DNA of 64,000 bases from Cognatundibacterium curvum (GCF_014284235.1 NZ_JACOGD010000008.1:62001-126000), one strand, 5' to 3'; shown: positions 8,942 to 17,879, counted from the stretch's first letter. The notes: generated by a model from the letters alone, not told the origin. Numbers and translations: made by a program.

Positions 8942-10309
8942 ATGTTTGAAAAAATTCTTATCGCCAATCGTGGTGAAATCGCATTGCGTATCCAGCGTGC
9001 GTGCCGCGAAATGGGCATTAAAACCGTGGTTGTGCATTCTGAAGCCGACCGCGAAGCCAAGTATGTGAAACTGGCGGATGAATCCGTCTGTATCGGCCCG
9101 GCACCTTCCAATCTGAGCTATCTGAGCATGCCAGCCATCATCAGCGCGGCAGAAGTGACCGATGCCCAGGCTATCCACCCAGGCTATGGCTTCCTGTCTG
9201 AAAACGCTGATTTCGCAGAACGCGTAGAACAATCCGGCTTTGTTTTCATCGGCCCACGCGCCGAATCCATCCGTATGATGGGCGACAAAGTCTCAGCCAA
9301 GCACGCCATGATAGAAGCTGGTGTGCCTTGCGTACCCGGCTCAGAAGGCGCACTGCCGGATGATCCTAAGGTGATCGTCCAGACTGCACGTAAAGTCGGC
9401 TATCCGGTCATTATCAAAGCTGCAGGTGGTGGTGGCGGTCGCGGTATGCGCGTGGTTCATACTGAAGCCGCACTGCTCAATGCAGTCACCATGACCAAGA
9501 CTGAAGCCGGAGCCGCCTTCGGCAATCCTGAAGTCTATATGGAAAAATTCCTGGAAAATCCACGTCACGTGGAAATCCAGATTCTGGCCGACCAGCATGG
9601 CAATGCAGTCTGGCTCGGTGAACGCGACTGCTCTATGCAGCGCCGCCATCAAAAAGTCATCGAAGAAGCACCGGCACCCGGCATTCCGCGCGAGCTGATC
9701 GCCAAAGTCGGTGAGCGCTGTGCGGCTGCCTGCCGCAAGATAGGCTACCGTGGCGCGGGTACCTTTGAATTCCTGTATGAAAACGGCGAATTCTATTTCA
9801 TCGAAATGAACACCCGTGTGCAGGTTGAACATCCGGTCACAGAAATGATTACCGGCATCGATATCGTGCAGGAACAAATCCGTATCGCTTTCAACGAAAA
9901 GCTGCGCTTTACGCAAGACCAGGTACAGTTCCGTGGTCACGCGATCGAGTGCCGTATCAATGCTGAAGATCCGTTCAAGTTCATCCCTTCACCAGGCCGT
10001 ATCACTTCCTGGCATACACCGGGCGGCCCTGGCATTCGTGTTGACTCACATGCTTATGCAGGGTATTTTGTACCGCCTAACTATGATTCCATGATAGGTA
10101 AGGTGATTGCTTACGGTGAAACCCGTGATCAGGCTATCCGTCGCATGCAGATCGCGTTGTCAGAGATGGTGGTGGAAGGCATACAAACCAACATCCCTTT
10201 ACATCGTGAACTGATGATCGATGCGCGCTTTATCGAAGGTGGCACCAATATTCACTACCTGGAACATAAACTGGCAGGCATGCCCGTGCTGGATAAGAAG
10301 GTCAAGTAA
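8942..10309 (+). CDS. accC: acetyl-CoA carboxylase biotin carboxylase subunit
   Basis: ATP-dependent carboxylation of the biotin on AccB. The 455-residue protein is full length: an N-terminal pre-ATP-grasp domain ([17 protein letters not shown]), the glycine-rich ATP loop [11 protein letters not shown], the metal- and substrate-binding [12 protein letters not shown], and the C-terminal biotin-carboxylase domain with [13 protein letters not shown]. No insertion or frameshift was seen. It is downstream of accB, and a strong GCAA-capped hairpin (10379-10402) follows before prmA. Confidence 0.97.
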   Translation: MFEKILIANRGEIALRIQRACREMGIKTVVVHSEADREAKYVKLADESVCIGPAPSNLSYLSMPAIISAAEVTDAQAIHPGYGFLSENADFAERVEQSGFVFIGPRAESIRMMGDKVSAKHAMIEAGVPCVPGSEGALPDDPKVIVQTARKVGYPVIIKAAGGGGGRGMRVVHTEAALLNAVTMTKTEAGAAFGNPEVYMEKFLENPRHVEIQILADQHGNAVWLGERDCSMQRRHQKVIEEAPAPGIPRELIAKVGERCAAACRKIGYRGAGTFEFLYENGEFYFIEMNTRVQVEHPVTEMITGIDIVQEQIRIAFNEKLRFTQDQVQFRGHAIECRINAEDPFKFIPSPGRITSWHTPGGPGIRVDSHAYAGYFVPPNYDSMIGKVIAYGETRDQAIRRMQIALSEMVVEGIQTNIPLHRELMIDARFIEGGTNIHYLEHKLAGMPVLDKKVK

Positions 10310-10378
10310 TCAGTAAAAAATCAGTAAAACAGACTGCGCCGCATCCTGATTAGCGCAAACTGAAATTGACAGAAGTGT

Positions 10379-10402
10379 ACAGAGGCTGGCAACAGCCTCT
10401 GT
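10379..10402 (+). other. perfect hairpin with GCAA tetraloop between accC and prmA
   Basis: ACAGAGGCTG (10379-10388), loop GCAA (10389-10392), CAGCCTCTGT (10393-10402): ten perfect base pairs closed by a GNRA-type tetraloop. There is no following T-run, so it is not a textbook intrinsic terminator. It may end or stabilise the accBC message or form part of the long prmA leader. Confidence 0.6.
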
Positions 10403-10494
10403 GCGTTACAACAGACTAAAACTAAGAAAACAGAGTTTAGGCAAAACCGCTCCGGCGACAGCCCAACTGCCAAACGGAAAGCACGGCTGTCACA

Positions 10495-10518
10495 CCGGAA
10501 CAATTTTGCGTAAGTTCT
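10495..10518. repeat. dispersed 24-base element, copy A
   Basis: The core ACAATTTTGCGTAAGT, flanked by CCGGA and TCT, ends 16 bases before the prmA ATG. A second copy lies at 61890-61913. The two differ at two positions that are symmetric about the core (GAAC...GTTC here, GGAC...GTCC there), so the short complementary ends are kept. Function unknown. Confidence 0.55.
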
Positions 10519-10534
10519 GAGAAAGAAACAAATT

Positions 10535-11446
10535 ATGGGTTGGATAGAAATCGTCATCGAAGTGGCGCGTGAGCATGCAGAGTCTTTATCGGATGCCTTG
10601 ATGGAAACCGGTGCTTTATCGGTGTCTGTCGAAGATGCAGATGAAGGTACCGAAGCAGAAAAACCGCTGTTCGGTGAGCCTGGCATGGAGCCGGATGAAG
10701 CGGCCTGGGATCGCAGCCGTGTGGTTGCACTCGCCGATGTCGATATCGATCACGCCGCACTGGTGGCAGAAGCAGCAGCCAGTATCGGCCTGACAGTCAC
10801 GCCATCCTACACGACGCGCAGCGTTGAAGAGCAGGACTGGGTACGTCTGACCCAATCTCAATTCGCACCTATCCATATCGGCAAAAACATTTGGGTCGTG
10901 CCTAGCTGGCATGATGCGCCGGATGCGAATGCACTGGTACTCGAACTCGATCCTGGCCTCGCATTTGGCACTGGCAGCCATCCAACCACCCGTCTTTGCA
11001 TGGAGTGGCTGGAAGCACATGCGCCACAAGGCTTATCGGTACTGGATTACGGCTGCGGTTCCGGCATTCTGGCCATGGTTGCTAAAAAACTCGGCGCAGC
11101 GAAAGTTATCGGTGTCGATATTGATCCGCAAGCGATAGAATCAGCAGGCTTTAATGCTGAACGCAATCATTGCGAAATCGAATACGCGCTGCCAGAACCT
11201 TTTTCTGTCGCCTATCCCGAATCTGAAAAATTCAATGTGGTCGTCGCCAATATCTTGTCCAGCCCCTTAAAGCTGATGGCGCCTATGCTGGCCGGACGCG
11301 TTGCGCCAGGCGGTGCACTGATACTGTCAGGCGTATTGGCACGTCAGGCGGAAGAAGTGGCGGCCGCTTATGCCCCGTTCATCCAGCTCAGCGTATGGGC
11401 AGAACATGAAGGCTGGGTTGCCCTGGCCGGTCATTTACCCGCTTAA
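10535..11446 (+). CDS. prmA: ribosomal protein L11 methyltransferase
   Basis: SAM-dependent trimethylation of ribosomal protein L11. The 303-residue protein has the N-terminal substrate-recognition domain ([22 protein letters not shown]), a linker, and a Rossmann methyltransferase domain with motif [12 protein letters not shown], an acidic motif [10 protein letters not shown], and the catalytic-region [10 protein letters not shown] (N-I-L), all typical of Prm[13 protein letters not shown] is also diagnostic. The start ATG 10535 is only weakly preceded by GAGAAAG. The 225-base leader contains a hairpin and the dispersed repeat copy A. The next gene starts four bases after its stop. Confidence 0.95.
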   Translation: MGWIEIVIEVAREHAESLSDALMETGALSVSVEDADEGTEAEKPLFGEPGMEPDEAAWDRSRVVALADVDIDHAALVAEAAASIGLTVTPSYTTRSVEEQDWVRLTQSQFAPIHIGKNIWVVPSWHDAPDANALVLELDPGLAFGTGSHPTTRLCMEWLEAHAPQGLSVLDYGCGSGILAMVAKKLGAAKVIGVDIDPQAIESAGFNAERNHCEIEYALPEPFSVAYPESEKFNVVVANILSSPLKLMAPMLAGRVAPGGALILSGVLARQAEEVAAAYAPFIQLSVWAEHEGWVALAGHLPA

Positions 11447-11449
11447 GCC

Positions 11450-12934
11450 ATGGCACTTGCCACCCGTTGCCCCCATTGCCAGACGACCTTCCGGGTCGCG
11501 AATGACCAGTTAAAGCTACATGCCGGACTGGTCCGTTGTGGTGCCTGTCATCAGGCCTTCAATGGGGTGGAACACCTGGTGGCACCGGATGCCGTCAAAG
11601 CGGCTCCCGCCAGCCCGTCTGCACAAACGGCTCAGTCGGACAACCAGCCGCTGGCGCAGACACCTGCCGCAGAAACATTCGCTGCCCACACTGCCGTCGC
11701 AAACGAAGTGCAGAACGAGAGCGATAACAATGCCGCAGATGTGGAATTGAGTGCCATGCTGGCAGCAGCGACACAGGATGCAGCAGACAGCCATATCAGC
11801 ACTACCGCACCTGCAAGCACAGAAACTCAGACTGCAAGCCCGCAGGTCTGGAGCCATGCCAGCCGTGCTGAAGCTGATGTTGAGGCTGAAGCTGATGCGG
11901 AAGAGTCCGACGAATTCGCACTGGCGCTGCGTGAGCAACAAGAACTGGAACGACTGCAGCTACAGGCCGAATCCGCAATCCAGACAGCCGAACCGCAAGT
12001 CAGCCGGGCGACACCTGTGAATACGGACGCGCCAGCCGTCAGTGCAGCGGCGATAGACTTCGATCTGGGTGATGGCATGGACAGCATGCTGCCGGACAGC
12101 CTGAGTTCAGAAGCCAGCATCGCCTCCGGTATAGAGTTGGAAACCCGCGCCGCACTCGCGAGTGAGCCGGAAATTGACTGGTCGGTCGCAGAAAATGGCA
12201 ATGAGGCCGACTTACTATCTGTCCCCGCGCAGCAGGATACCTTGCAGGCCGACCCTTTGCTGGCAGATCACCCTATTGCTGACTTCCCGCTGTCGGATGC
12301 AGAAATGCATGCGCTGGCAGCGACAGACTTATCCGTATCACTCGCAGAAACAAACGAACTGAATGCGGACAGCGCAGCCGTGTCGCAAGCCGAAGCGGCA
12401 ACTGAAGACAAGCCGGAATTTGTATTACAGGCAGAGCGCGCCCAAAAGCGCAAAAAAATGCTGACCATCGTGTATGCACTGCTATCGCTCATCCTGCTTC
12501 CAGCGCTGTTGGCACAAGTGGTCTACCTCAATCGCAACAGCATTGCCGCGATGTATCCGGATACCAAGCCGGGTTTGCAAAAAGCCTGCGCCCTGCTGGC
12601 TTGTCAGATCAGCCTGCCTGCCAAAATTGATCAGATCACGATAGAAGCGAATGAACTGATTTCTCAAGACAGTGAAAAAAATACCTTCCAGCTCACATTG
12701 CAATTACAAAACCACAGCGCCATGCCGCTCGCCTGGCCCCACGTGGAATTGACACTGAATGACGCCAAAGATAAGACGGTGATCAGAAAAAGTTTCAGCC
12801 CCAAAGAATATCTGAGCGAAGCAGGCGAAGAAGCCAAAGGCTTCACGCCCAATTCAGATAAAAACATCAAAATTTATTTTGAACTGCCTAAGCTCAAAGC
12901 CTCAGGCTATCACGTAGGTGCCTTTTATCCCTGA
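11450..12934 (+). CDS. zinc-ribbon (MJ0042-type) DUF3426 membrane protein
   Basis: A 494-residue protein in three parts. Residues 1-45 form a zinc ribbon (CPHCQTTF...LVRCGACHQAF, two CxxC pairs) of the MJ0042 type. Residues 50-325 are a long low-complexity Ala/Glu/Ser/Asp-rich, probably disordered linker. One membrane segment (MLTIVYALLSLILLPALLA) is followed by a periplasmic DUF3426 domain. The family is widespread in betaproteobacteria downstream of prmA, with no established function. The gene starts four bases after prmA and is probably co-transcribed. The stop codon falls inside an 11-base tandem repeat. Confidence 0.85.
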   Translation: MALATRCPHCQTTFRVANDQLKLHAGLVRCGACHQAFNGVEHLVAPDAVKAAPASPSAQTAQSDNQPLAQTPAAETFAAHTAVANEVQNESDNNAADVELSAMLAAATQDAADSHISTTAPASTETQTASPQVWSHASRAEADVEAEADAEESDEFALALREQQELERLQLQAESAIQTAEPQVSRATPVNTDAPAVSAAAIDFDLGDGMDSMLPDSLSSEASIASGIELETRAALASEPEIDWSVAENGNEADLLSVPAQQDTLQADPLLADHPIADFPLSDAEMHALAATDLSVSLAETNELNADSAAVSQAEAATEDKPEFVLQAERAQKRKKMLTIVYALLSLILLPALLAQVVYLNRNSIAAMYPDTKPGLQKACALLACQISLPAKIDQITIEANELISQDSEKNTFQLTLQLQNHSAMPLAWPHVELTLNDAKDKTVIRKSFSPKEYLSEAGEEAKGFTPNSDKNIKIYFELPKLKASGYHVGAFYP

Positions 12935-12960
12935 TGCATACCTGATGCATACCTGATGCA
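12931..12960. repeat. 11-base tandem repeat covering a stop codon
   Basis: CTGATGCATAC at 12931-12941 and again at 12942-12952, followed by the partial copy CTGATGCA at 12953-12960. The TGA at 12932-12934 is the stop of the DUF3426 gene. Loss or gain of units would not change the protein. Confidence 0.8.
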
Positions 12961-13082
12961 AAGCGCATTTAGCTTGCGCCAGAACGCATCAGCTGCTGCG
13001 AAGGGCAAGGCCTGCGCACAATCCGGCCTCCCCTTTCTCTCTGCCCCTGTGCCTGGTACTGCCAGCCACCGGGGATCCATCC

Positions 13083-13997
13083 TTATATGCCTTGTTTCAA
13101 TGCCAGTGCGAGCTGTGCACCGCATACTGCATTATTTTTCACCAGCGCGATATTCGTCACCAGACTGCGCCCAGCCGTCAGCTCCTTGATGCGAGCCAGC
13201 AGGAATGGGGTCACTGCTTTACCGCCTATGCCCTGTTGCGCCGCTTCATCCAGCGCCTGACGCGTGATCGCCTCGATTTCAGCTTCAGGCATGGCATCCG
13301 CTTCGGGCACCGGATTCGCGATCACGACACCACCCTCTAAGCCCAGTGCCCATTTGGTATTCAGGAAGGCTGCCTGCTGCTGCGCCGTATCTAAACGGAA
13401 GTCAGCACGGAAGCCACTGTCACGTGTGAAGAAGGCTGGGAAGGCTTCCTGTCCGACACTGACGACAGGAACGCCGTGGGTTTCCAGATATTCCAGTGTG
13501 AGTCCCAGATCCAGTATCGATTTTGCGCCGGCACATACAACCGCTACTGAAGTCTGCGCCAGTTCCTGCAAATCGGCAGAAATATCAAAACTGGTTTCGG
13601 CGCCGCGATGTACGCCGCCTATGCCGCCAGTGACGAATACCTTGATACCTGCGAGTTCGGCACAGATCATAGTTGCTGCCACCGTGGTCGCACCCAGCTT
13701 ACCGGTGGACAGCACATAGGGCAAATCACGGCGGCTGACCTTGATCGCATCACGCGACTGGCCCAGCAATTCCAGTTCCGCATCGGACAGGCCAATATGG
13801 ATTTTGCCGTTCATGATCGCTATCGTAGCGGGCACGGCACCATGATCACGAATGATTTGCTCCACTTCTTTGGCGGTCTGTACATTCTGCGGGTAAGGCA
13901 TACCGTGAGAAATAATAGTCGATTCCAGTGCGACCACTGGTTTGCCAGCCTCGCGTGCGGCCTGAACTTCTGCTGAAAATACCAGGTAATTATGCAT
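13083..13997 (-). CDS. psuG: pseudouridine-5'-phosphate glycosidase
   Basis: Cleaves the C-glycosidic bond of pseudouridine 5'-phosphate to give uracil and ribose 5-phosphate, the second step of pseudouridine catabolism. The 304-residue protein matches the family: [16 protein letters not shown] near the start, GLSDAEL, the KVSRRDLP segment with the catalytic-lysine region, [14 protein letters not shown] (manganese site neighbourhood) and [15 protein letters not shown] 13997 ([11 protein letters not shown]) is chosen because AGGAAAG lies just upstream. It overlaps the end of psuK by eight bases, so the two are probably coupled. The longer open frame to 14051 lies inside psuK. Confidence 0.93.
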   Translation of the reverse strand: MHNYLVFSAEVQAAREAGKPVVALESTIISHGMPYPQNVQTAKEVEQIIRDHGAVPATIAIMNGKIHIGLSDAELELLGQSRDAIKVSRRDLPYVLSTGKLGATTVAATMICAELAGIKVFVTGGIGGVHRGAETSFDISADLQELAQTSVAVVCAGAKSILDLGLTLEYLETHGVPVVSVGQEAFPAFFTRDSGFRADFRLDTAQQQAAFLNTKWALGLEGGVVIANPVPEADAMPEAEIEAITRQALDEAAQQGIGGKAVTPFLLARIKELTAGRSLVTNIALVKNNAVCGAQLALALKQGI

Positions 13998-15111
13998 AGC
14001 TTTCCTCTTGAAAAATGTTAGGCTGCAGTTGCTCGGACACGGTCCGGCCACTCTGCAAAGTCAGTGCCGCCAGTCGCTGTCCGCGCTGGCAAGCGAGTTC
14101 TAATTGTGTAGCTTGCTGTAATAAGGAATAGCAAACGCCAGCGCTGAAGGCATCGCCAGCACCGGTCACATCCACTACCTCACACTGCGGCGCAGGTATC
14201 GCCGTCAGCAAATCGGTATCAGGACGGGTGCACAAGACCCCTGCGCTACCCATGGTCACGATCACATCCTGCACGCCTTGTACCCGCAGCGTAGCAACTG
14301 CTTGCTGTATCGCGACCTGATCCGGCAAAGCCTGTCCGGCGCGCTGCTCGAGTTCACCATGATTCAAAATCAACAGACGCAAACCATGCAATTGCGCGGG
14401 CAGGCGCTGCATTTTCGGTTGTGAGACCGCGATAAGCACCAGCGGAATATGTTGCTGCTGCTGTTGCTGCTGTTGCTGCGCATCCTGCAATAATAAACTC
14501 AGGCTGTCGGCTGGCAGATTCAGGTCAGCAATCACCATGGCAGCTGCGCTGCGCTGACGCTGGCGTGAGCGCAGAAAATGCGGGTCCAGCCGCTCGCACA
14601 CATCCATTTGTGCCAGTGCCAGCACCATCTCGCCTTGCGGATCCAGCACCGCCGTGTAACTACCGCTGCTGACGCCAGCCAGGGTCTGACAAGCACTGGT
14701 ATCTATACCTTGTTCAGCGCTATAGCCGAGTATGGCCTGACCGGCAGTATCATCACCGACTATGCTCATTAACTGCACACGTTGGCCACAACGTGCGAGG
14801 TTTTCCGCCACATTGCGCGCCACGCCGCCAAAGCTTTCATATTGGCTTACCGGATTCGAGGTGCCCATTTGTACATCGTTCAGGGTACGCAACTTACGAT
14901 CCAGATTGGCACCGCCTATGCACACGACTGGCCTGCTGTCTGGCAAGACATAGGCACGGCCCAGTATTTTGCCTTCTCGTATCAGTGCGGCCACATAGCC
15001 AGCCACTGCCGAACGTGACAATTGCAACTGATCGGCCAGCTCTTGCTGAGTGACCGCAGGGTTGGCCTGTATCAGCCGCAGTAAATGCTCTTTTCTGGAC
15101 AAGCTGTTCAT
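13990..15111 (-). CDS. psuK: pseudouridine kinase with N-terminal helix-turn-helix
   Basis: Predicted to phosphorylate pseudouridine at the 5' position, feeding PsuG. The 373-residue protein is a fusion. Residues about 5-55 form a winged helix-turn-helix ([20 protein letters not shown], then [19 protein letters not shown]). Residues 63 to the end form a PfkB-type kinase with [10 protein letters not shown], the [11 protein letters not shown] sugar-binding block and the signature [13 protein letters not shown]. Helix-turn-helix/PfkB fusions are known (YeiI-like). An uninterrupted run of nine glutamines, encoded by CAG/CAA triplets, lies in the middle. ATG 15111 is preferred over GTG 15123. Neither has a good ribosome-binding site. 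The upstream palindromes suggest autoregulation. Confidence 0.85.
   Translation of the reverse strand: MNSLSRKEHLLRLIQANPAVTQQELADQLQLSRSAVAGYVAALIREGKILGRAYVLPDSRPVVCIGGANLDRKLRTLNDVQMGTSNPVSQYESFGGVARNVAENLARCGQRVQLMSIVGDDTAGQAILGYSAEQGIDTSACQTLAGVSSGSYTAVLDPQGEMVLALAQMDVCERLDPHFLRSRQRQRSAAAMVIADLNLPADSLSLLLQDAQQQQQQQQQHIPLVLIAVSQPKMQRLPAQLHGLRLLILNHGELEQRAGQALPDQVAIQQAVATLRVQGVQDVIVTMGSAGVLCTRPDTDLLTAIPAPQCEVVDVTGAGDAFSAGVCYSLLQQATQLELACQRGQRLAALTLQSGRTVSEQLQPNIFQEESYA
14452..14478. repeat. nine-unit CAG/CAA triplet run inside psuK
   Basis: On the plus strand nine consecutive TTG/CTG triplets, reading as nine glutamines in PsuK, between the DA and HIPL residues. Six of the nine are CTG, so the tract is nearly a pure triplet repeat and could change length by slippage in whole codons. 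Confidence 0.85.
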
Positions 15112-15245
15112 TTCAGGGATCACATTAACTTTCTAAGGAGGCAAGCTGCCGGCATGGTATGAACAGAACAGTAAACGCTGTATTCAGGCTATCTGTGCGG
15201 AGAAACTATGCAAAAAAAATTTCGGCAATAATAACATCAGACAAT

Positions 15246-15279
15246 CAAACATTTGTTTAAAATTTCAAACAATTGTTTA
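15246..15279. promoter_or_regulatory. paired palindromic operator upstream of psuK
   Basis: CAAACATTTGTTTA (15246-15259) and CAAACAATTGTTTA (15266-15279) are near-identical inverted repeats with centres exactly 20 bp apart, about two helical turns. The second contains a perfect 12-base palindrome. A possible psuK -10 (TATTAT, minus strand, 15228-15233) without a good -35 puts the sites at about -31 and -51. The helix-turn-helix on PsuK itself is the obvious candidate to bind here. That is inference. Confidence 0.6.
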
Positions 15280-15536
15280 TCCAAATCCATCTTGACTAAT
15301 CTGCAGTTGAAGCCAGTTTGCCGGCTTGCGCATCCCGCCGCAGGCAAATAGGGAAAAGCAGAATTCCCCGCCATCGCACGTTGTCAAACAAGCGCATATT
15401 AAGATGATTTTTCATGTGTTCTTTTCCATTTTCTGGCCACTTTCCGGTCCGTTCTTATGCTGATGATCAAACCTTATTTGACAGCGAGACTCAAGCCCTC
15501 CACAATCTCGCTCGCTGCAAAAAAAATGCCGACTAG

Positions 15537-15701
15537 AGCATCTATTCCAAGTGTGTTTTACCGAATGCTGAACTGCCTGAATCTCCGGTCAATATTGCGC
15601 TGACGGAAACGACAATTCAGCGTATTGAGGACAAGATCCGCCTAGGGTGGCAGCCGCTGGCTATTGCACAAAAAATCACCAGAAAACGCGAATCCGCTTG
15701 A
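15537..15701 (+). pseudogene. short open frame without start codon, possible gene relic
   Basis: After a TAG at 15534 a frame stays open for 54 codons to TGA 15699. It has no ATG. The end reads ETTIQRIEDKIRLGW, then QPLAIAQKITRKRESA, which is well-formed amphipathic protein-like sequence, vaguely like the DNA-binding part of a transposase or regulator. The promoter -35 of rbsK overlaps its last codons. It may be the remnant of a deleted gene, or chance. Confidence 0.3.
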
Positions 15702-15756
15702 CTAGGCGTTTCGCCCATAGTTAAATACGAAATCGTTTGCGCAAACGATTGCGCAA
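15698..15756 (+). promoter_or_regulatory. rbsK operon promoter with overlapping LacI-type operator
   Basis: -35 TTGACT (15698-15703), a 17-base spacer, -10 TTAAAT (15721-15726). The expected start is near 15733. Directly on it lie two overlapping inverted repeats: AATCGTTTGCGCAAACGATT (15731-15750, perfect) and TTGCGCAAACGATTGCGCAA (15737-15756, eight-base arms around a central AACGAT-like core). The second has the central CG and spacing of LacI-family operators (PurR/RbsR type). No LacI-family gene is in the window, so the regulator would be encoded elsewhere. Confidence 0.7.
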
Positions 15757-15783
15757 CCCTATTTATTTGAGAAAAACAGCATC

Positions 15784-16710
15784 ATGAAGCCACAGATATG
15801 CGTTGTCGGCAGCGTTAATATGGATTTGGTCTTCCGCACACCGCGTATGCCTGCGGTGGGCGAGACTTTGCATGGACACGAATTCCGTCAGATACCCGGC
15901 GGCAAAGGCGCGAATCAGGCAGTTGCTGCAGCCCGTCAGGGAGCAGATGTACGCTTTATCGGCGCAGTCGGCGATGATGGCTTCGGCGATTTTTCTCAGC
16001 AATCCCTGTCCGCTGACGGCATCAGCCTGACGCATCTGAGCCGCATTCCAGGCGTTGCCACAGGCGTGGCCGGTATTTTGGTAGAAGACAATGGCAGCAA
16101 CAGCATCGTGCTGGCAGCTGGCGCCAATGCCTCCCTGACCCCGGCCCATATAGATACGGCAGCGGCAGATATCCGCTCTGCGCAAATCCTGCTGTGTCAG
16201 TTAGAAACACCACTGAACACCGTGACCCAGGCAATCGCTACCGCGCGCGCCGCTGGTGTCAAGGTCATCCTCAATCCGGCGCCGGCACAGGATCTGAGCC
16301 CGGAACTGCTGGCTCAGGTCGATTATCTGATCCTGAATGAAACAGAAGCCGGTCAGCTGAGCCGCATCGCTGTGACTGACAATGCCAGTGCTCAGGCCGC
16401 CTCTGAAAAGCTGCTGTCTATGGGTGTCGGCCAGGTATTGCTGACCATGGGCGGCCACGGTGCGCAAATCACGCAAGCTGGTCTGAGCCAGTTCATTCCG
16501 GCGATCCGGGTGGATGTGGTCGACACAACAGCGGCTGGTGACACCTTCGTTGGTGCGTTCGCAGTCGGCATCGCCAATGGCTTATCGCTGCTGGAAGCCA
16601 GTCAGGAAGCGCAATATACTGCGGCACTGACCGTGACTAAACTGGGTGCGCAGACTTCCATACCACAAAGGGCAGAAGTATTGGCCTTCATGGCAGCCCG
16701 TAAAGCATAA
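15784..16710 (+). CDS. rbsK: ribokinase
   Basis: Phosphorylates D-ribose to ribose 5-phosphate with ATP in the cytoplasm. The 308-residue protein shows the PfkB family in its ribokinase form: VGSVNMDLVFRTPRMP, the GGKGANQAVAAARQGADV sugar-binding loop, ILNPAPA, LNETEAG, and the anion-hole/catalytic signature VDTTAAGDTFVGAFAVG. Being first in an operon with a nucleoside transporter and nucleoside hydrolase, it most likely uses ribose released by the hydrolase rather than imported ribose. The operator and promoter described at 15698-15756 lie directly upstream. Confidence 0.93.
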   Translation: MKPQICVVGSVNMDLVFRTPRMPAVGETLHGHEFRQIPGGKGANQAVAAARQGADVRFIGAVGDDGFGDFSQQSLSADGISLTHLSRIPGVATGVAGILVEDNGSNSIVLAAGANASLTPAHIDTAAADIRSAQILLCQLETPLNTVTQAIATARAAGVKVILNPAPAQDLSPELLAQVDYLILNETEAGQLSRIAVTDNASAQAASEKLLSMGVGQVLLTMGGHGAQITQAGLSQFIPAIRVDVVDTTAAGDTFVGAFAVGIANGLSLLEASQEAQYTAALTVTKLGAQTSIPQRAEVLAFMAARKA

Positions 16711-16864
16711 GTGACAGATTACATCCCCGGATACAGCGCGGGATTTGATAAAATTTTTATTCCATGGTGAGCCAAAGGTGTTCGCCATGTTAGGCTGGTG
16801 AAGATCTGACTATCGTTAAGCGTCTGCATCCCTCACACTACGACATCTGAATAAGGAAGCTCTC

Positions 16865-17860
16865 ATGAAACTCAAACCTTTCTGCCTGACTCTGGCTGCT
16901 CTGTTCACTGCAGCCAGCGCCCATGCTGCAGACCCTAAGTTTGCGGTGATTTACGATGCAGGCGGCAAATTTGATAAGTCCTTCAACCAGTCGGCTTCCG
17001 AAGGCGCAGAACGCTTCAAAAAAGAAACCAAGATCGGCTTCATGGAAGTACAGGTCGCGAGCGATACCCAGACTGAACAGGTATTACGCAATCTGGCGCG
17101 CAAAAAAGTCGACCTGATCGCAGCGATCGGCTTTGCCCAGGCGCAGGCAGTACAGAATATCGCCAAAGAATTCCCTGCAACCAAATTCGTTTTGATCGAC
17201 GGCATCGCCAAAGGTGACAACGTGAGCTCGGTACTGTTCAAGGAACAGGAAGGCTCGTATCTGGTTGGCGTGGCAGCAGCACTGGCCAGCAAATCGAAAA
17301 AGGTCGGCTTTATCGGTGGTATGGACATCCCGCTGATCCGCAATTTCTCTTGCGGTTATGCGCAGGGTGCCAAAGCGACTGACGGCAAAATTGAAATTCT
17401 GCAAAACATGGTAGGCACCACCACTGCGGCCTGGAATGATCCGGCCAAAGGCGGCGAGCTGGCGCGCGCTCAGTTTGAACGCGGTGTAGACGTGATTTTT
17501 GCCGCAGCCGGTGGCAGTGGCATGGGTACGCTGCAAGCAGTCAAAGAAAAAGGTAAGCTCGGCATCGGTGTGGATTCCAATCAAAACTACATGCATCCGG
17601 GCAGTATGCTGACCTCCATGGTCAAACGCGTTGATCAGGCGATTTATGACAGCTTCATGCAAATGAAGAATGGTGACTGGAAAGGCGGCACCGTCTACAA
17701 AGGCCTGAAAGAAGGCGGCGTGGATTGGGCGCTCGATAAAGATAACCGCAGTGTCATCAGCGCCGAGATGGAAAAACGCATCAACGCCGCTAAACAAGAC
17801 ATCATTAATGGCAAAGTGAAAGTCGTCGACTTCCGCGATGCCAATAAGTGCCCGGTCTGA
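16865..17860 (+). CDS. BMP-family (PnrA/BmpA-like) nucleoside-binding protein
   Basis: Periplasmic substrate-binding protein of a nucleoside ABC importer. The 331-residue precursor has a clear signal peptide (MKLKPFCLTLAALFTAASAHA, cleavage before ADPKF). The mature protein carries BMP-family blocks: YDAGGKFDKSFNQSASEGAERF, GFAQAQAVQNIAKEFP, GFIGGMDIPLIRNF, IFAAAGGSGMGTLQAVKE and GVDSNQNYMHPGSMLTSMVKRVD. Relatives such as PnrA bind purine or pyrimidine nucleosides. The exact ligand range is not visible. AAGGAAGC precedes ATG 16865. A hairpin after the stop separates it from the ATPase gene. Confidence 0.9.
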   Translation: MKLKPFCLTLAALFTAASAHAADPKFAVIYDAGGKFDKSFNQSASEGAERFKKETKIGFMEVQVASDTQTEQVLRNLARKKVDLIAAIGFAQAQAVQNIAKEFPATKFVLIDGIAKGDNVSSVLFKEQEGSYLVGVAAALASKSKKVGFIGGMDIPLIRNFSCGYAQGAKATDGKIEILQNMVGTTTAAWNDPAKGGELARAQFERGVDVIFAAAGGSGMGTLQAVKEKGKLGIGVDSNQNYMHPGSMLTSMVKRVDQAIYDSFMQMKNGDWKGGTVYKGLKEGGVDWALDKDNRSVISAEMEKRINAAKQDIINGKVKVVDFRDANKCPV

Positions 17861-17879
17861 CCCATACAGTAATTCAGCG

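Larger units (their letters stand above)
15112..15783. other. divergent control region of the psuK and rbsK operons
   Basis: This 672-base region lies between the leftward psuKG genes and the rightward rbsK operon. It contains a palindrome pair (15246-15279), a probable psuK -10, a relic-like open frame (15537-15701), the rbsK promoter (15698-15726) and an operator (15731-15756). Between 15280 and 15536 I see nothing I can name. That part is unusually long for a simple divergent promoter. Confidence 0.6.

Noticed and set aside
10495..10518. Reading the dispersed motif as an integron attC site or insertion-sequence end
   Set aside because: No attC core pair (RYYYAAC/GTTRRRY) of the right form, and no transposase or target duplication near either copy.
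15280..15536. Possible riboswitch or small RNA in the psuK-rbsK control region
   Set aside because: I could not find the conserved junctions of a purine, preQ1 or other known riboswitch, nor a stem with a terminator.
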